Shown here: positions 1 through 8,400 of the stretch, piece by piece
How positions within the stretch are numbered: position 1 is the first letter of the stretch
Layout: every line of letters starts with the position of its first letter
NCBI RefSeq assembly: GCF_002090095.1
Contig: NZ_BBRJ01000002.1
Span: 919,265 to 983,264, forward strand
Reading direction: 5' to 3'
Source of the DNA: Demequina sp. NBRC 110053
GTDB taxonomy: Bacteria; Actinomycetota; Actinomycetes; Actinomycetales; Demequinaceae
Length of the DNA stretch: 64,000 nucleotides
Notes under the pieces: generated by a model
Databases searched by the model: none
Seen by the model: only the letters and a program-made list of their open reading frames with translations
Told to the model about the DNA's origin: nothing
Position numbers and translations under genes: made by a program

Positions 1-216
1 GTTGGGGATCCAGCCCTCATCGCGCGGCGTCGGCAGGCCGATGAGCTCCAGCTCTCGAACCGCGCGCGGCGTGAGCCCGTCGCCGCAGACCTTCTCGCGT
101 GGGAAGAAGGACTTCTCCAGGGCGATGACATCGAAGCCTTCGCTCGCGAGGTAGCGAGCGGCCGCCGCGCCGCCGGGGCCGGCGCCCACGACGATGACAT
201 CGGCGGTGTTTTTCAC
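1..216 (-). CDS. Geranylgeranyl reductase family FAD-dependent oxidoreductase (N-terminus only)
   Basis: The first 72 residues are visible; the rest lies left of the window. The N-terminus carries a Rossmann FAD motif VIVVGAGPGGAAAAR (GxGxxG) near residue 7, then EKSFFPREKVCGDGLTPRA, the segment typical of the geranylgeranyl reductase family. Members of this family in actinobacteria reduce isoprenoid double bonds, including one unit of the menaquinone side chain (MenJ), which would fit the men genes nearby; this role is inference. The GTG start sits 7 nt after a TAGGCT hexamer on the minus strand with no Shine-Dalgarno, suggesting a leaderless message. Confidence 0.85.
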   Translation of the reverse strand, partial: MKNTADVIVVGAGPGGAAAARYLASEGFDVIALEKSFFPREKVCGDGLTPRAVRELELIGLPTPRDEGWIPN

Positions 217-222
217 GCCCCA

Positions 223-228
223 AGCCTA
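223..228 (-). promoter_or_regulatory. Leaderless -10 hexamer (TAGGCT) for the flavoprotein gene
   Basis: TAGGCT on the minus strand ends 7 nt before the GTG at 216. This places the expected transcription start at or next to the start codon. No Shine-Dalgarno is present. Confidence 0.55.
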
Positions 229-393
229 ATCGTTGTGAGCGAGTGGTCACGAACGCGTCCACGGCCGCTGTGCACGCAGAACAGGTCACTCCGCGGATGC
301 GTGAATGGCCGCGCTGGCCCCCGCCGCATGGCGCCACCTCGCGCCGGCATGGGTCAGCGCATGGAGAGGTCCGGACCCGATCCGGCGACCGCC

Positions 394-399
394 TACGCT
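394..399 (+). promoter_or_regulatory. Leaderless -10 hexamer (TACGCT) for the alditol-oxidase-like gene
   Basis: TACGCT ends 7 nt before the ATG at 406, so transcription should begin at the start codon. This supports choosing 406 over start codons further upstream. Confidence 0.5.
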
Positions 400-405
400 C
401 GAGGC

Positions 406-1668
406 ATGAGCATCGGAGCCACCTGGGCCGGCACCCACACGTTCGCGGCGGCACGCCTGATCGAGGCCACGAGCATCGATGAGCTGCAGGAGGCCGTCGC
501 GACGACCGACGGCCCCGTCCGAGCGCTCGGCACGCGCCACAGCTTCAACGACCTCGCCGACTCCCCCGGCACGCTCATCACCGTCACAAGCATCCCTGCG
601 GACCCGGCGCTCGACGTCGGCAACCGCACGGTGACGGTCGGAGCCGGCGCCCGCTATGGCGATCTCGCGGTGTGGCTCGAGGCGCAGGGCTGGGCTCTGC
701 ACAACATGGGCTCGCTGCCGCACATCTCGATCGGCGGCGCGATCGCGACCGGCACGCACGGATCGGGGGTGACGAACGGCTGCCTCTCGGACGCGGTCGC
801 GGCAGTCGAGTACGTGGATGCGGGCGGCCAGCTGCGCTCCGTGCGCCGCGGCGACGAGGGCTTCGAGGGGCTCGTCGTCGGGCTCGGCGCGTACGGCATC
901 ACCGTGCGCGTCACCCTCGACGTGCAGCCCACCTTCCTGGTGCGCCAGGACGTCTACCGCGACCTGCCGTGGAACACGCTGCTGGAGGACCTGCCGGGAG
1001 TGATGGGCGCCGGCTACTCGGTGAGCGCCTTCACGATGTGGGCGGAGGACACCGTGCAGCAGGTGTGGCGCAAGTCGCGCATCGGCATGGGCGACACGCC
1101 CCAGCCATCGTGGCTCGGCGCGCGCTTCGAGCGTCCCGACGAGTCCGGCCTCGTCGACGTGCCGCCGGCGAATCTCACCGTGAAGGGCGGCGCCGCGGGC
1201 CCCTGGCTCGAGCGCCTGCCGCACTTCCGGCTCGACTCCACGCCATCGAACGGCGACGAGATCCAGACCGAGTACTTCGTGGCGCTGTCCGACGGCGCGG
1301 AGGCCCTGCGCGCAGTGCGCTCCCTCGCCGATGACATCTCCCCGCACCTCCTCGTGACGGAGCTCCGCACGGTCGCCGCAGACGGGTTGTGGCTGTCCGG
1401 GGCCCACGGCCGCGACACCCTCGCGATCCACTTCACATGGCGCAACTCCCCGGCAGCCGTCGCCGCGCTCACCCCGAGGATCGAGGCCGCGCTCGCGCCG
1501 TTCGGCGCGCGCCCCCACTGGGGCAAGGTCCACTCCATGACGGCCGATGCGGTGGCTGAGGTCACGCCCCGTCTCGCCGATGCTCAGGAGCAGTTCGAGG
1601 CGCTCGACCCGGATGGCAGGTTCGCCAACGATCACCTGCGTCGGCTCGGGCTGCGGACGCCCCGATAG
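406..1668 (+). CDS. FAD-binding alditol oxidase-like protein (AldO/xylitol oxidase type)
   Basis: A 420-residue cytosolic flavoprotein, the usual length of actinobacterial alditol oxidases, which oxidise the terminal hydroxyl of sugar alcohols and release H2O2. GTRHSFNDLAD at residues 42-52 contains H45, equivalent in position to the histidine that carries covalent FAD in Streptomyces AldO. GATGTHGSG and GLGAYGI follow in the PCMH-type FAD domain. The C-terminal RPHWGKVH is the substrate-domain signature. The reading frame stays open further upstream, but the -10 hexamer before 406 and the length of the family favour this start. The substrate (xylitol, sorbitol, or a lactone as in D-arabinono-lactone oxidases) cannot be read from sequence. 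Confidence 0.85.
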   Translation: MSIGATWAGTHTFAAARLIEATSIDELQEAVATTDGPVRALGTRHSFNDLADSPGTLITVTSIPADPALDVGNRTVTVGAGARYGDLAVWLEAQGWALHNMGSLPHISIGGAIATGTHGSGVTNGCLSDAVAAVEYVDAGGQLRSVRRGDEGFEGLVVGLGAYGITVRVTLDVQPTFLVRQDVYRDLPWNTLLEDLPGVMGAGYSVSAFTMWAEDTVQQVWRKSRIGMGDTPQPSWLGARFERPDESGLVDVPPANLTVKGGAAGPWLERLPHFRLDSTPSNGDEIQTEYFVALSDGAEALRAVRSLADDISPHLLVTELRTVAADGLWLSGAHGRDTLAIHFTWRNSPAAVAALTPRIEAALAPFGARPHWGKVHSMTADAVAEVTPRLADAQEQFEALDPDGRFANDHLRRLGLRTPR

Positions 1669-1695
1669 GAGGGGTGTTCGCGCGTCGCGCGACCG

Positions 1696-2019
1696 CTACC
1701 AGCCGGCGTGCCCCTGACACGCCTGCCCCAGGAGGTACATTCCGCGCTCGCGATCCGAGAAGGCGGCCCACACCCGCGCGCCGTCGCCGGCCTCTGCGGC
1801 GGCGCGGATCTCGCGCAGCGTCTGCACGCCGTGCCGTGTCCAGCCGTCGGCTGCGGCGGGCATCTGCGCGGGCCGCGCCGACTCGTTGGCCAGCAGCTCG
1901 TCCACGATCGTGACGATCTCCGCGCCCTTGCCGGGATCGGACTGGATGTCGAAGGCGGCGGCCATCAGCTTCACGGTCGGATCCTTGGCAGCCGCGCAGT
2001 AGTCGTCAATGTCCGCCAC
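1696..2019 (-). CDS. Small conserved-type hypothetical protein
   Basis: A 107-residue soluble protein that I do not recognise. It looks largely helical, has no signal peptide or membrane segment, and contains two cysteines (YCAAAKD near the start, GQACQGH near the end). The GTG start is preceded by a good Shine-Dalgarno (GAGGAGG). It lies 28 nt downstream of the FHA gene on the same strand and is probably co-transcribed with the 2.0-4.1 kb set. It converges on the alditol oxidase gene. Confidence 0.7.
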   Translation of the reverse strand: MADIDDYCAAAKDPTVKLMAAAFDIQSDPGKGAEIVTIVDELLANESARPAQMPAAADGWTRHGVQTLREIRAAAEAGDGARVWAAFSDRERGMYLLGQACQGHAGW

Positions 2020-2047
2020 AGGTGTCCTCCTCGGTCGCGTGGTCGTC

Positions 2048-2779
2048 TCAGGTCGCCTGGCGCGCGACGAGGGTCGCCCGCACCTGGCCGAACAGCAGGG
2101 AGTCGCCGTGCCCGATCGCGACGGGCTCGCCTGGCACGCAGGTCAGCGTGACGCCGCCGCGCTCGACCTTCGTGCCGTTGGCGGAGCGCAGGTCCTCGAC
2201 GGTCATCAGGTCGCCGCTGCGACGCAGCACGGCGTGGGTCCGCGAGATGGTGCGTCCAGCGTCGTCGACGGCGATCGCATCCGCATCCGCGTCGGCGGAC
2301 GGCCGGCGACCGACGAACACGTCACGCGACAGCACATGGTCCGCTCCGTCGAGGGCGAGCACCCAGACGTAGACGGGGCCGCCCTCCTGGGCCCGGCCGT
2401 CGTGCGCGGGCTGACCGTCCGAGTGAGGGCGAGAGCTCGCCACGGGCTCCGAGTCAGGCGACGGCTGGACGGGCACAGGAGCGACCGGCGGCTGCGCGAC
2501 GGGCGCCTGCGGCACGGGAGCCGCGCCAGGCGCCGCGACCTCCGGCGCCGTCACGCCAGGGGGCGCCGAGATGGGCGAGCCAGCACCCGCATCGGCACCG
2601 CGGTGCTCGTGCCCAGGAGCGCCTCGCGACGCCGGCCTGTCCGTGCTCTCTGCGCGATCCACGCGGGTCGCGCCGCGCGAGGGCTCGGCGCCGCGGCGGG
2701 CGACGAGCTGTCCGCAAGCGAGGCAGAACATGCTGTTCGGGCGCAGGTCGGCTCCGCAGTACGAGCACTGTGCTGCCAC
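2048..2779 (-). CDS. Zinc-ribbon and FHA domain protein
   Basis: The 243-residue protein starts with a double CxxC zinc ribbon (C5, C8, C19, C22), continues with about 100 residues of Pro/Ala/Val-rich linker, and ends with an FHA domain (about residues 145-240; VGRRPS, ISRTHAVL, DLRSANGTKVE). FHA domains bind phosphothreonine, so it should read Ser/Thr kinase signals. Similar proteins accompany type VII secretion gene sets in actinobacteria. The EssC-like ATPase at 5.4 kb also has an FHA domain, which supports a shared pathway (inference). The GTG start has no strong Shine-Dalgarno. Confidence 0.85.
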   Translation of the reverse strand: MAAQCSYCGADLRPNSMFCLACGQLVARRGAEPSRGATRVDRAESTDRPASRGAPGHEHRGADAGAGSPISAPPGVTAPEVAAPGAAPVPQAPVAQPPVAPVPVQPSPDSEPVASSRPHSDGQPAHDGRAQEGGPVYVWVLALDGADHVLSRDVFVGRRPSADADADAIAVDDAGRTISRTHAVLRRSGDLMTVEDLRSANGTKVERGGVTLTCVPGEPVAIGHGDSLLFGQVRATLVARQAT

Positions 2780-2835
2780 GTTCCGTTCACTCCCCCTGCC
2801 GTTGCGTCGCTCGCGAGTCTAGACGCTGGCGCACC

Positions 2836-3597
2836 TCACTGAGTAGCGCCGCCGCCGCACCCGCGTGCCGACGGGTCCGCCACCGCTGACCATTCGCTGA
2901 ACTCCACCTCGGCGCTCCCGGACGGGTCGTCGACCGTGAGAAGCAACGGCACTGGGTCGCCGACCCCCGACACGTCGAGCTCGCCCACCACGGCTCCGCC
3001 GGCGACCACCTGGAAGGTCACGATGGCCCCGCCCGCGCTCACCTCGGCGCCACCCAGGAGCGCCTCGCCCAGGACCGTCCCGAGCAGCGCGTCGGCGCCG
3101 TCGAGCCACTCCCATCTCTCGCGCAAGGGGTCATCCTCGGCCAGGCACAGGTCGACCGAATCAGGTCGGCCGAGCGCGTCTGCGTACGGGGCATCGGCGC
3201 CCAGCCACCACGACTCGCCATCGCGCGACAGGGCGACCGTCGCGTCGTCCCACGTCACGGTCGCGTCGTACGCGACGTCGGAGCCCGACAGCGTGAACGC
3301 CAGCGGGGTGCGCTCGACGGAGCCATCCTCCTGCGTCGCGGTGCGCTCGAGCGCACCGGTCACCTCGACGGATGTCTGAGCCGCGACGGCGTCGAGGATC
3401 GCGGCGGGCACGGCGGCTGCCGGGACCACCTCGATGCCGTTGCGCTCAGCCGGCAGAGGGGTGACGGGAAGCGCGTCCAACCCCACGGGGACGGACGGTG
3501 AGACTCCGGTGACGGGCGCATCGGCTCCGCACCCGGCGAGTCCGAGCGCGCCGGCGACCCCTGCGGCCACCAGCGCGGCGAAGCGGCGCGTGGTCAC
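2836..3597 (-). CDS. Secreted lipoprotein of unknown function
   Basis: A 253-residue lipoprotein: MTTRRFAALVAAGVAGALG signal with lipobox LAGC, then a beta-rich domain with two later cysteines (DLCLAED; ARGCGGG near the C-terminus). The central part is built like an LppX/LprG-type lipoprotein (alternating strands, a hydrophobic face), but I cannot assign a ligand. The GTG start overlaps the stop of the upstream gene by 4 nt (GTGA), showing translational coupling with the membrane protein at 3594. Confidence 0.75.
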   Translation of the reverse strand: MTTRRFAALVAAGVAGALGLAGCGADAPVTGVSPSVPVGLDALPVTPLPAERNGIEVVPAAAVPAAILDAVAAQTSVEVTGALERTATQEDGSVERTPLAFTLSGSDVAYDATVTWDDATVALSRDGESWWLGADAPYADALGRPDSVDLCLAEDDPLRERWEWLDGADALLGTVLGEALLGGAEVSAGGAIVTFQVVAGGAVVGELDVSGVGDPVPLLLTVDDPSGSAEVEFSEWSAVADPSARGCGGGATQ

Positions 3598-4148
3598 CCG
3601 TCCGACACGCAGATCATCGATCCGCCGGCCTCCGCGGCGGCCTGCGCGGTCTCTGGCACCGGTGCGGCCTCCTCGCCCACGGGCACCACCACGAAGCAGG
3701 TGCGAGGCGTGTAGAGCCCCGCGCTCAGCGGAATCCACGCCGCCTCGCCCTGCACCAGCTGGCTCAGGTCCGCCGGGGTGTCGTCGCCGGGGTCGTAGGC
3801 GTACAGGGCGGCGCCGCCCGCCGCGCCCGACCAGGCCAGCGTGACGGAGCCCTCCTCGGTCGCGATCGTCAGGTCCTGGACCGCGAGCGCGGCGTCATCG
3901 TCACCGAAGGGGTCGAGCACGAGCAGGACGACCATCGCGATGATCGCCAGCACCGTCGTCACGACCGACACCACGAACGCGGGGTGGCGGAACCACCGCC
4001 GGCTCGCGGACTGCGCCTCCTCGACCTCGGGCAGCACCCGGCGGGGAGACTCGAGCCGCACGCGCGCCGCCTGCGAGTCGAGGTGCGGCACCTCTCGCCC
4101 CTCGTGGTCGTCGTGGCTGACACGGTGGTGCCCTGGGGCCACGCTCAT
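3594..4148 (-). CDS. One-TM protein with extracellular fibronectin-like domain
   Basis: 184 residues. The N-terminal ~55 residues are hydrophilic and charged (cytoplasmic). One TM follows (FVVSVVTTVLAIIAMVVLLV). The extracellular ~100 residues resemble a single fibronectin type III-like fold (SVTLAWSG, ALYAYDPG), with two cysteines (PRTCFVV; SMICVSDG) placed to form a disulfide. The ATG at 4148 is preceded by GAGG. It is coupled to the lipoprotein and divergent from the exported Ig-like protein gene. Together these look like envelope accessory proteins of the EssC-type ATPase; the function is unknown. Confidence 0.7.
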   Translation of the reverse strand: MSVAPGHHRVSHDDHEGREVPHLDSQAARVRLESPRRVLPEVEEAQSASRRWFRHPAFVVSVVTTVLAIIAMVVLLVLDPFGDDDAALAVQDLTIATEEGSVTLAWSGAAGGAALYAYDPGDDTPADLSQLVQGEAAWIPLSAGLYTPRTCFVVVPVGEEAAPVPETAQAAAEAGGSMICVSDG

Positions 4149-4237
4149 TGTTGCCTCACGTCCTGCGGGATAGACTCCCGGCGACTCTCGATCGCGATGG
4201 TGACACCAGCATCCTAGGGGGACAGAGGGATGACCCG

Positions 4238-5368
4238 ATGAGCCGCGGACACGACGGTGTGCCCGGCGCGCGCGCACGGCATGCCCTCGCGGCACCGGTG
4301 CTCGCCGGCGCCCTCGCCGTGGCCTGCGCCGCTCTCGCCCTGCCCTCGGCCGCGACCACCGACGCGCCAGACGAGGCGGCGGATCCTGGAGCGGATCCCA
4401 TGACCGTCGAGGTCCCGTACCTGGCCGAGACTCAGGTCTCGATCAACCCCGCATGGACTCTGACGGCGTGCCCGGCCGCGCCCGACGGCGCCCCCGTGTC
4501 GGTGGCCTGCGACGAGTCAGGAGAGGGCATCGTCGTCACGGCCACCTCGTACGACCGGGATGCAGGTCCGTGGCCCTTCCCCGTTGAGGTGGAGCGCAAC
4601 GGGGCCGAACCCGCCACTCTGGAGTACACGCTGGCGCTCGCCCCGCCCGAGCCGCCGACACCGGTCGCCGGCAGGCTGCCGGTCCCTGGCGTCGCCGGCG
4701 GCCGCACCCTCATTCCGCTCGCCTCGCTGGTCGAGGAATGCACCTACTGCGGCGACGGCGTGGCGGTGACCGCCGTCGCCGTCGAGCCCGAGGACGGGCC
4801 GATGCGCGTGCGGGCCTGGGTGGCGGAGCGCCACCTGGTGATCGATACGGACGAGGGCGCCACCGAGGCCGTGATCGAGGTGACCGTGGAGGACTCGGCT
4901 GGAGGTGCGTCGCAGGCGAGCGAGGTCACCGTGTCGCTCACCGGCCCGCCCTCGTCGCCTGCGGTGGGACTCCACGTGGTGATGCCAGCGACCTCCTCCG
5001 TGGAGCTCACGCCGGCCGACCTGGTGCTCAACGGCGGCGACGACGCCTGGAGCATCGTCGAGTGCGTGGGCCCGGCGCGTGGCACCCTGTCATGTGCTCC
5101 CGAGGGCATCGGCTACGAGCGCGACGCCACGGACCACCTCGACGATCAGCTGGCCGTCGTCCTGATGGCGCCGGACGGTCGCACGGCCACCGCGAGCGTC
5201 ACCGTCTCCTCGTCAGCCGTGCGCCAGCACCTCGCCGGAGCCGCCAGGACCGAGGGGGGCCTGGCACCGGTCGCCACGCGGTCGCCGGCGAGCACGGCCA
5301 CCGTGGACGCTGGGGCCGACACCGGGATCCTGACCGCGCTGTGGAGCCGGATACCGCGCCTCACCTGA
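4238..5368 (+). CDS. Exported Ig-like/beta-sandwich protein beside the EssC-like ATPase
   Basis: 376 residues. An N-terminal signal or anchor (HALAAPVLAGALAVACAALAL) is followed by about three beta-rich repeats of 90-100 residues. Each repeat has a paired-cysteine motif (LTACPAAP...VACDESG; VEECTYCGDG; SIVECVG...LSCAPEG), as in large Ig-like proteins that accompany actinobacterial type VII clusters. There is no C-terminal membrane segment or LPxTG motif. The stop is 40 nt before the ATPase start and the two are probably one operon. Start at ATG 4238 because it is preceded by GGGGACAGAGGG. Confidence 0.75.
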   Translation: MSRGHDGVPGARARHALAAPVLAGALAVACAALALPSAATTDAPDEAADPGADPMTVEVPYLAETQVSINPAWTLTACPAAPDGAPVSVACDESGEGIVVTATSYDRDAGPWPFPVEVERNGAEPATLEYTLALAPPEPPTPVAGRLPVPGVAGGRTLIPLASLVEECTYCGDGVAVTAVAVEPEDGPMRVRAWVAERHLVIDTDEGATEAVIEVTVEDSAGGASQASEVTVSLTGPPSSPAVGLHVVMPATSSVELTPADLVLNGGDDAWSIVECVGPARGTLSCAPEGIGYERDATDHLDDQLAVVLMAPDGRTATASVTVSSSAVRQHLAGAARTEGGLAPVATRSPASTATVDAGADTGILTALWSRIPRLT

Positions 5369-5408
5369 CCGCCGCCGACCGCACTGACGTACTGACCGAA
5401 GGAGCACC

Positions 5409-8400
5409 GTGACCCGCTTGCGACTGACAGCGCCGAGCAACGACGGCACCACCCTGTCGACGGACTGGCTGGTCGAGGTGGACGACGGCACGACGGTCGA
5501 GGAGCTCGCGCAGGCCATCGGGGTGCACCCTGGCGTGGTCGCGGAGCATGCGGACGGCGGGACCACCCTGCTCGAAGCCGCGGTCACCTCGGGAGCCGAC
5601 CTGGCGCGACAGGGCTCGGTCGCGGCGGTCGGCTCGCTGCGGCTCGAGATCGTGGGAGGACCGCTCGCCGGGCACACGGTGCCGCTGACGCCTGGTCGAC
5701 GACTGTCGGTGGGCCGATCGGGCGATGCCGCCATCACGATCGACGACACCTACCTCGAGCCGCTCCATGCCCATGTGACGCTCGATGCGAGCGAGGGCGG
5801 CGGACCGCTGACCCTGACGGTCGAGCCAGCGCAGGGCGCCCTGGTGGTGCTCAACGGCACCACCGTCACCGAGGACAGCTTCACGACCGTTCCGGCCGAC
5901 CTCATCCAGATGGGCGCCCACATCCTGCGCTTCGGCATGGTGCCCGGCTCGGACGCCGACCTCACCCAGGACGACGCGGGCCACCGCGGGTTCAACAGGC
6001 CATCGCGCATCCTGCCCCGCACCGACGACCCGATCGTGTCGCTGCCAGGCGAGCGCCCCGAGGAGGAGGAGGGCACACCGCTGCCGTGGCTGTCCGCGAT
6101 CGTGCCCGTGGTGCTGGGCGTGTCGATGGCGATGATCTTCGGTCGCGCGGTGATGCTCCTGATGGCGGCTGCGTCGCCCATCATGGTGGTCGGGTCCTTC
6201 CTGGCCAACCGCAAGCTCGCCCGCCGCCGCGGCGAGCGCACGGAGGCCACGTGGCGCGAGGAGATCCGCGAGACCGAGGAGCGCATCGACTCCCTCGTCC
6301 GAGAGCAGCGCATCCAGGCCTGGTACGACCAGCCCGATCCCGTCGTCATCCATGACACCGCCACTCGACCCACCGCGCGACTGTGGGAGCGCCGCTACGA
6401 CGACCCCGACGCGCTGCACCTGCGCGTGGGAGTCGCTCAGCGCGACCTCCGCGTCTCGTTCGAGGGAGGCGGGCAGCGGTTCAGGGAGCAGCCCCACAGC
6501 GCGGGAGTGTCGCCGGAGCCCATCTCCGTGGACGCCGCCCAAGGACCCATCGGCATCGCAGGCACCGCGCACGCGACGCGCCTGGTGGCGCGGGCTCTGC
6601 TCGCGTCGATCGCGACGCTGCGGTCGCCGCGCGACTGCCAGATCGTCGTCATCTGCGACGACGACCCCGACCAGTGGGCCTGGACGTCGTGGTTGCCCCA
6701 CACCCACGAGGACGCGCGCGTGGCGTCGACCATCGGCAACTCCGAGGACTCGCGCCGCGAACGGCTGCGCGAGCTCGCGGCGGTGCTCGAGATGCGGCGC
6801 CTCGCCTCCGCACAGGGGGTGGCCGCCGGCTCGCACGTGTTCGTGGTGCTCGACGGTGCGCGCCGCTACCGCATGCTTCCCGGGATGGTCGACCTGCTGC
6901 GCCGCGGCCACCAGCACGGCATCTACGTCATCGCGCTCGACGACGACCGGTCGCGGCTTCCCGAGGAGGCTGCGACCGTGCTCGAGATCGACCGCACGGA
7001 CGCCGCCGTGGCGCGCCTGGAGTCCCGCGGCGAGTTCCAGCCGCGCGTGCTGCTGGACGGCATGTCGATCACCCATGCCGAGCAGATCGCCCGCGCCCTG
7101 TGCGGCTACCACCACATCAGCGGCATCGGCGACGACGGCGTGATGCCCCGCAGCCTGCGCTACGTCGATCTGCTCGGCGTCGACCTCGAGCGGCCTGGTC
7201 CCATCCTCGAACGCTGGGAGCGCACGCCGCGCCAGACATACGTGGTGATCGGCGCGGACGCGGACGGGGAGGTCGCGGTCGACCTCGCCGCTGCGGGGCC
7301 CCACGCGCTCGTGGCGGGAACCACGGGCTCGGGAAAGTCGGAGTTCCTGCAGACGCTCATCATCGCGCTCGCGATGGCGAACAGGCCCGATGCCCTGACC
7401 TTCGTCCTCGTCGACTACAAGGGCGGCTCCGCCTTCGCCGACTGCGAGCGCCTGCCCCACACCGTCGGGATGGTGACCAATCTCGATGCGCGCGAGACGG
7501 AGAGGGCGCTCGCCTCGCTCGAGGCGGAGCTCAAGCGCCGCGAGCGGGTGCTGAAGGACGACATCGGCGCCAAGGACGTCGACGTCGCGTGGGCGAAGAA
7601 CCCCGAGGCGGCCGCGGCGGCCGGACTGGCGCGGCTGGTGCTCGTGATCGACGAGTTCGCCGAGCTCAAGACCGAGCTGCCGGACTTCATCAATGGCCTG
7701 GTGAGGATCGCGCGCGTGGGCCGTTCGCTGGGCGTGCACCTGGTGCTCGCGACCCAGCGCCCGTCGGGAGCGGTCACGCCCGAGATGCAGTCGAACATCA
7801 ACCTGCGCGTCGCGCTGCGCGTGACCGACCACGCCGATTCGTCCGACGTCATCGGCTCGGGTGAGGCCGCGCTGATCAGCACCACCACCCCCGGTCGCGG
7901 CTACCTCAAGGCTGGCGCCAACCAGGCCCCCACGGCGTTCCAGGCCGCCCGCGTCGCCGGCGTGCGGCCCGGCACGGTCGCCGAGCACCGTGCGGCGCTG
8001 CCCGTGGCGCGCATCGGCTGGGACGCCGTCGCGTACGCGCCGCAGTTCCCGCCGGAGCCCACGCGAGCTGCCGACACGGTCGACCACGACGACACCGACC
8101 TGCGCGCGCTCGTGAACGTGGTGCTCGCCGCGGCTGACGCCGCGGGGATCCCCAAGAACCCGTCCCCCTGGCTCACGCCGCTGCCGAGCGTGCTGACCCT
8201 GGACCACTTCGTGGGCCAGCGCCTGCCGTCAGGCTCGCTCATCATCGGGCTCGAGGACGTGCCTGACGAGCAGCGCCAGGCGCCGCGACTGTGGAACGTC
8301 CTGGATGACTCTCACCTGCTCATCGCGGGCGGGGCGCGCTCGGGCCGCACGACGGCGCTGCGCTCGCTGATGCTCCAGATGGTGCAGCGATTCTCTCCTC

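Noticed and set aside
5361-8207. Long open frame antisense to the EssC-like gene
   Set aside because: It is a GC-driven shadow: Arg/His/Gly/Asp-rich, no domain, no start signal, while the opposite frame holds clear ATPase motifs.
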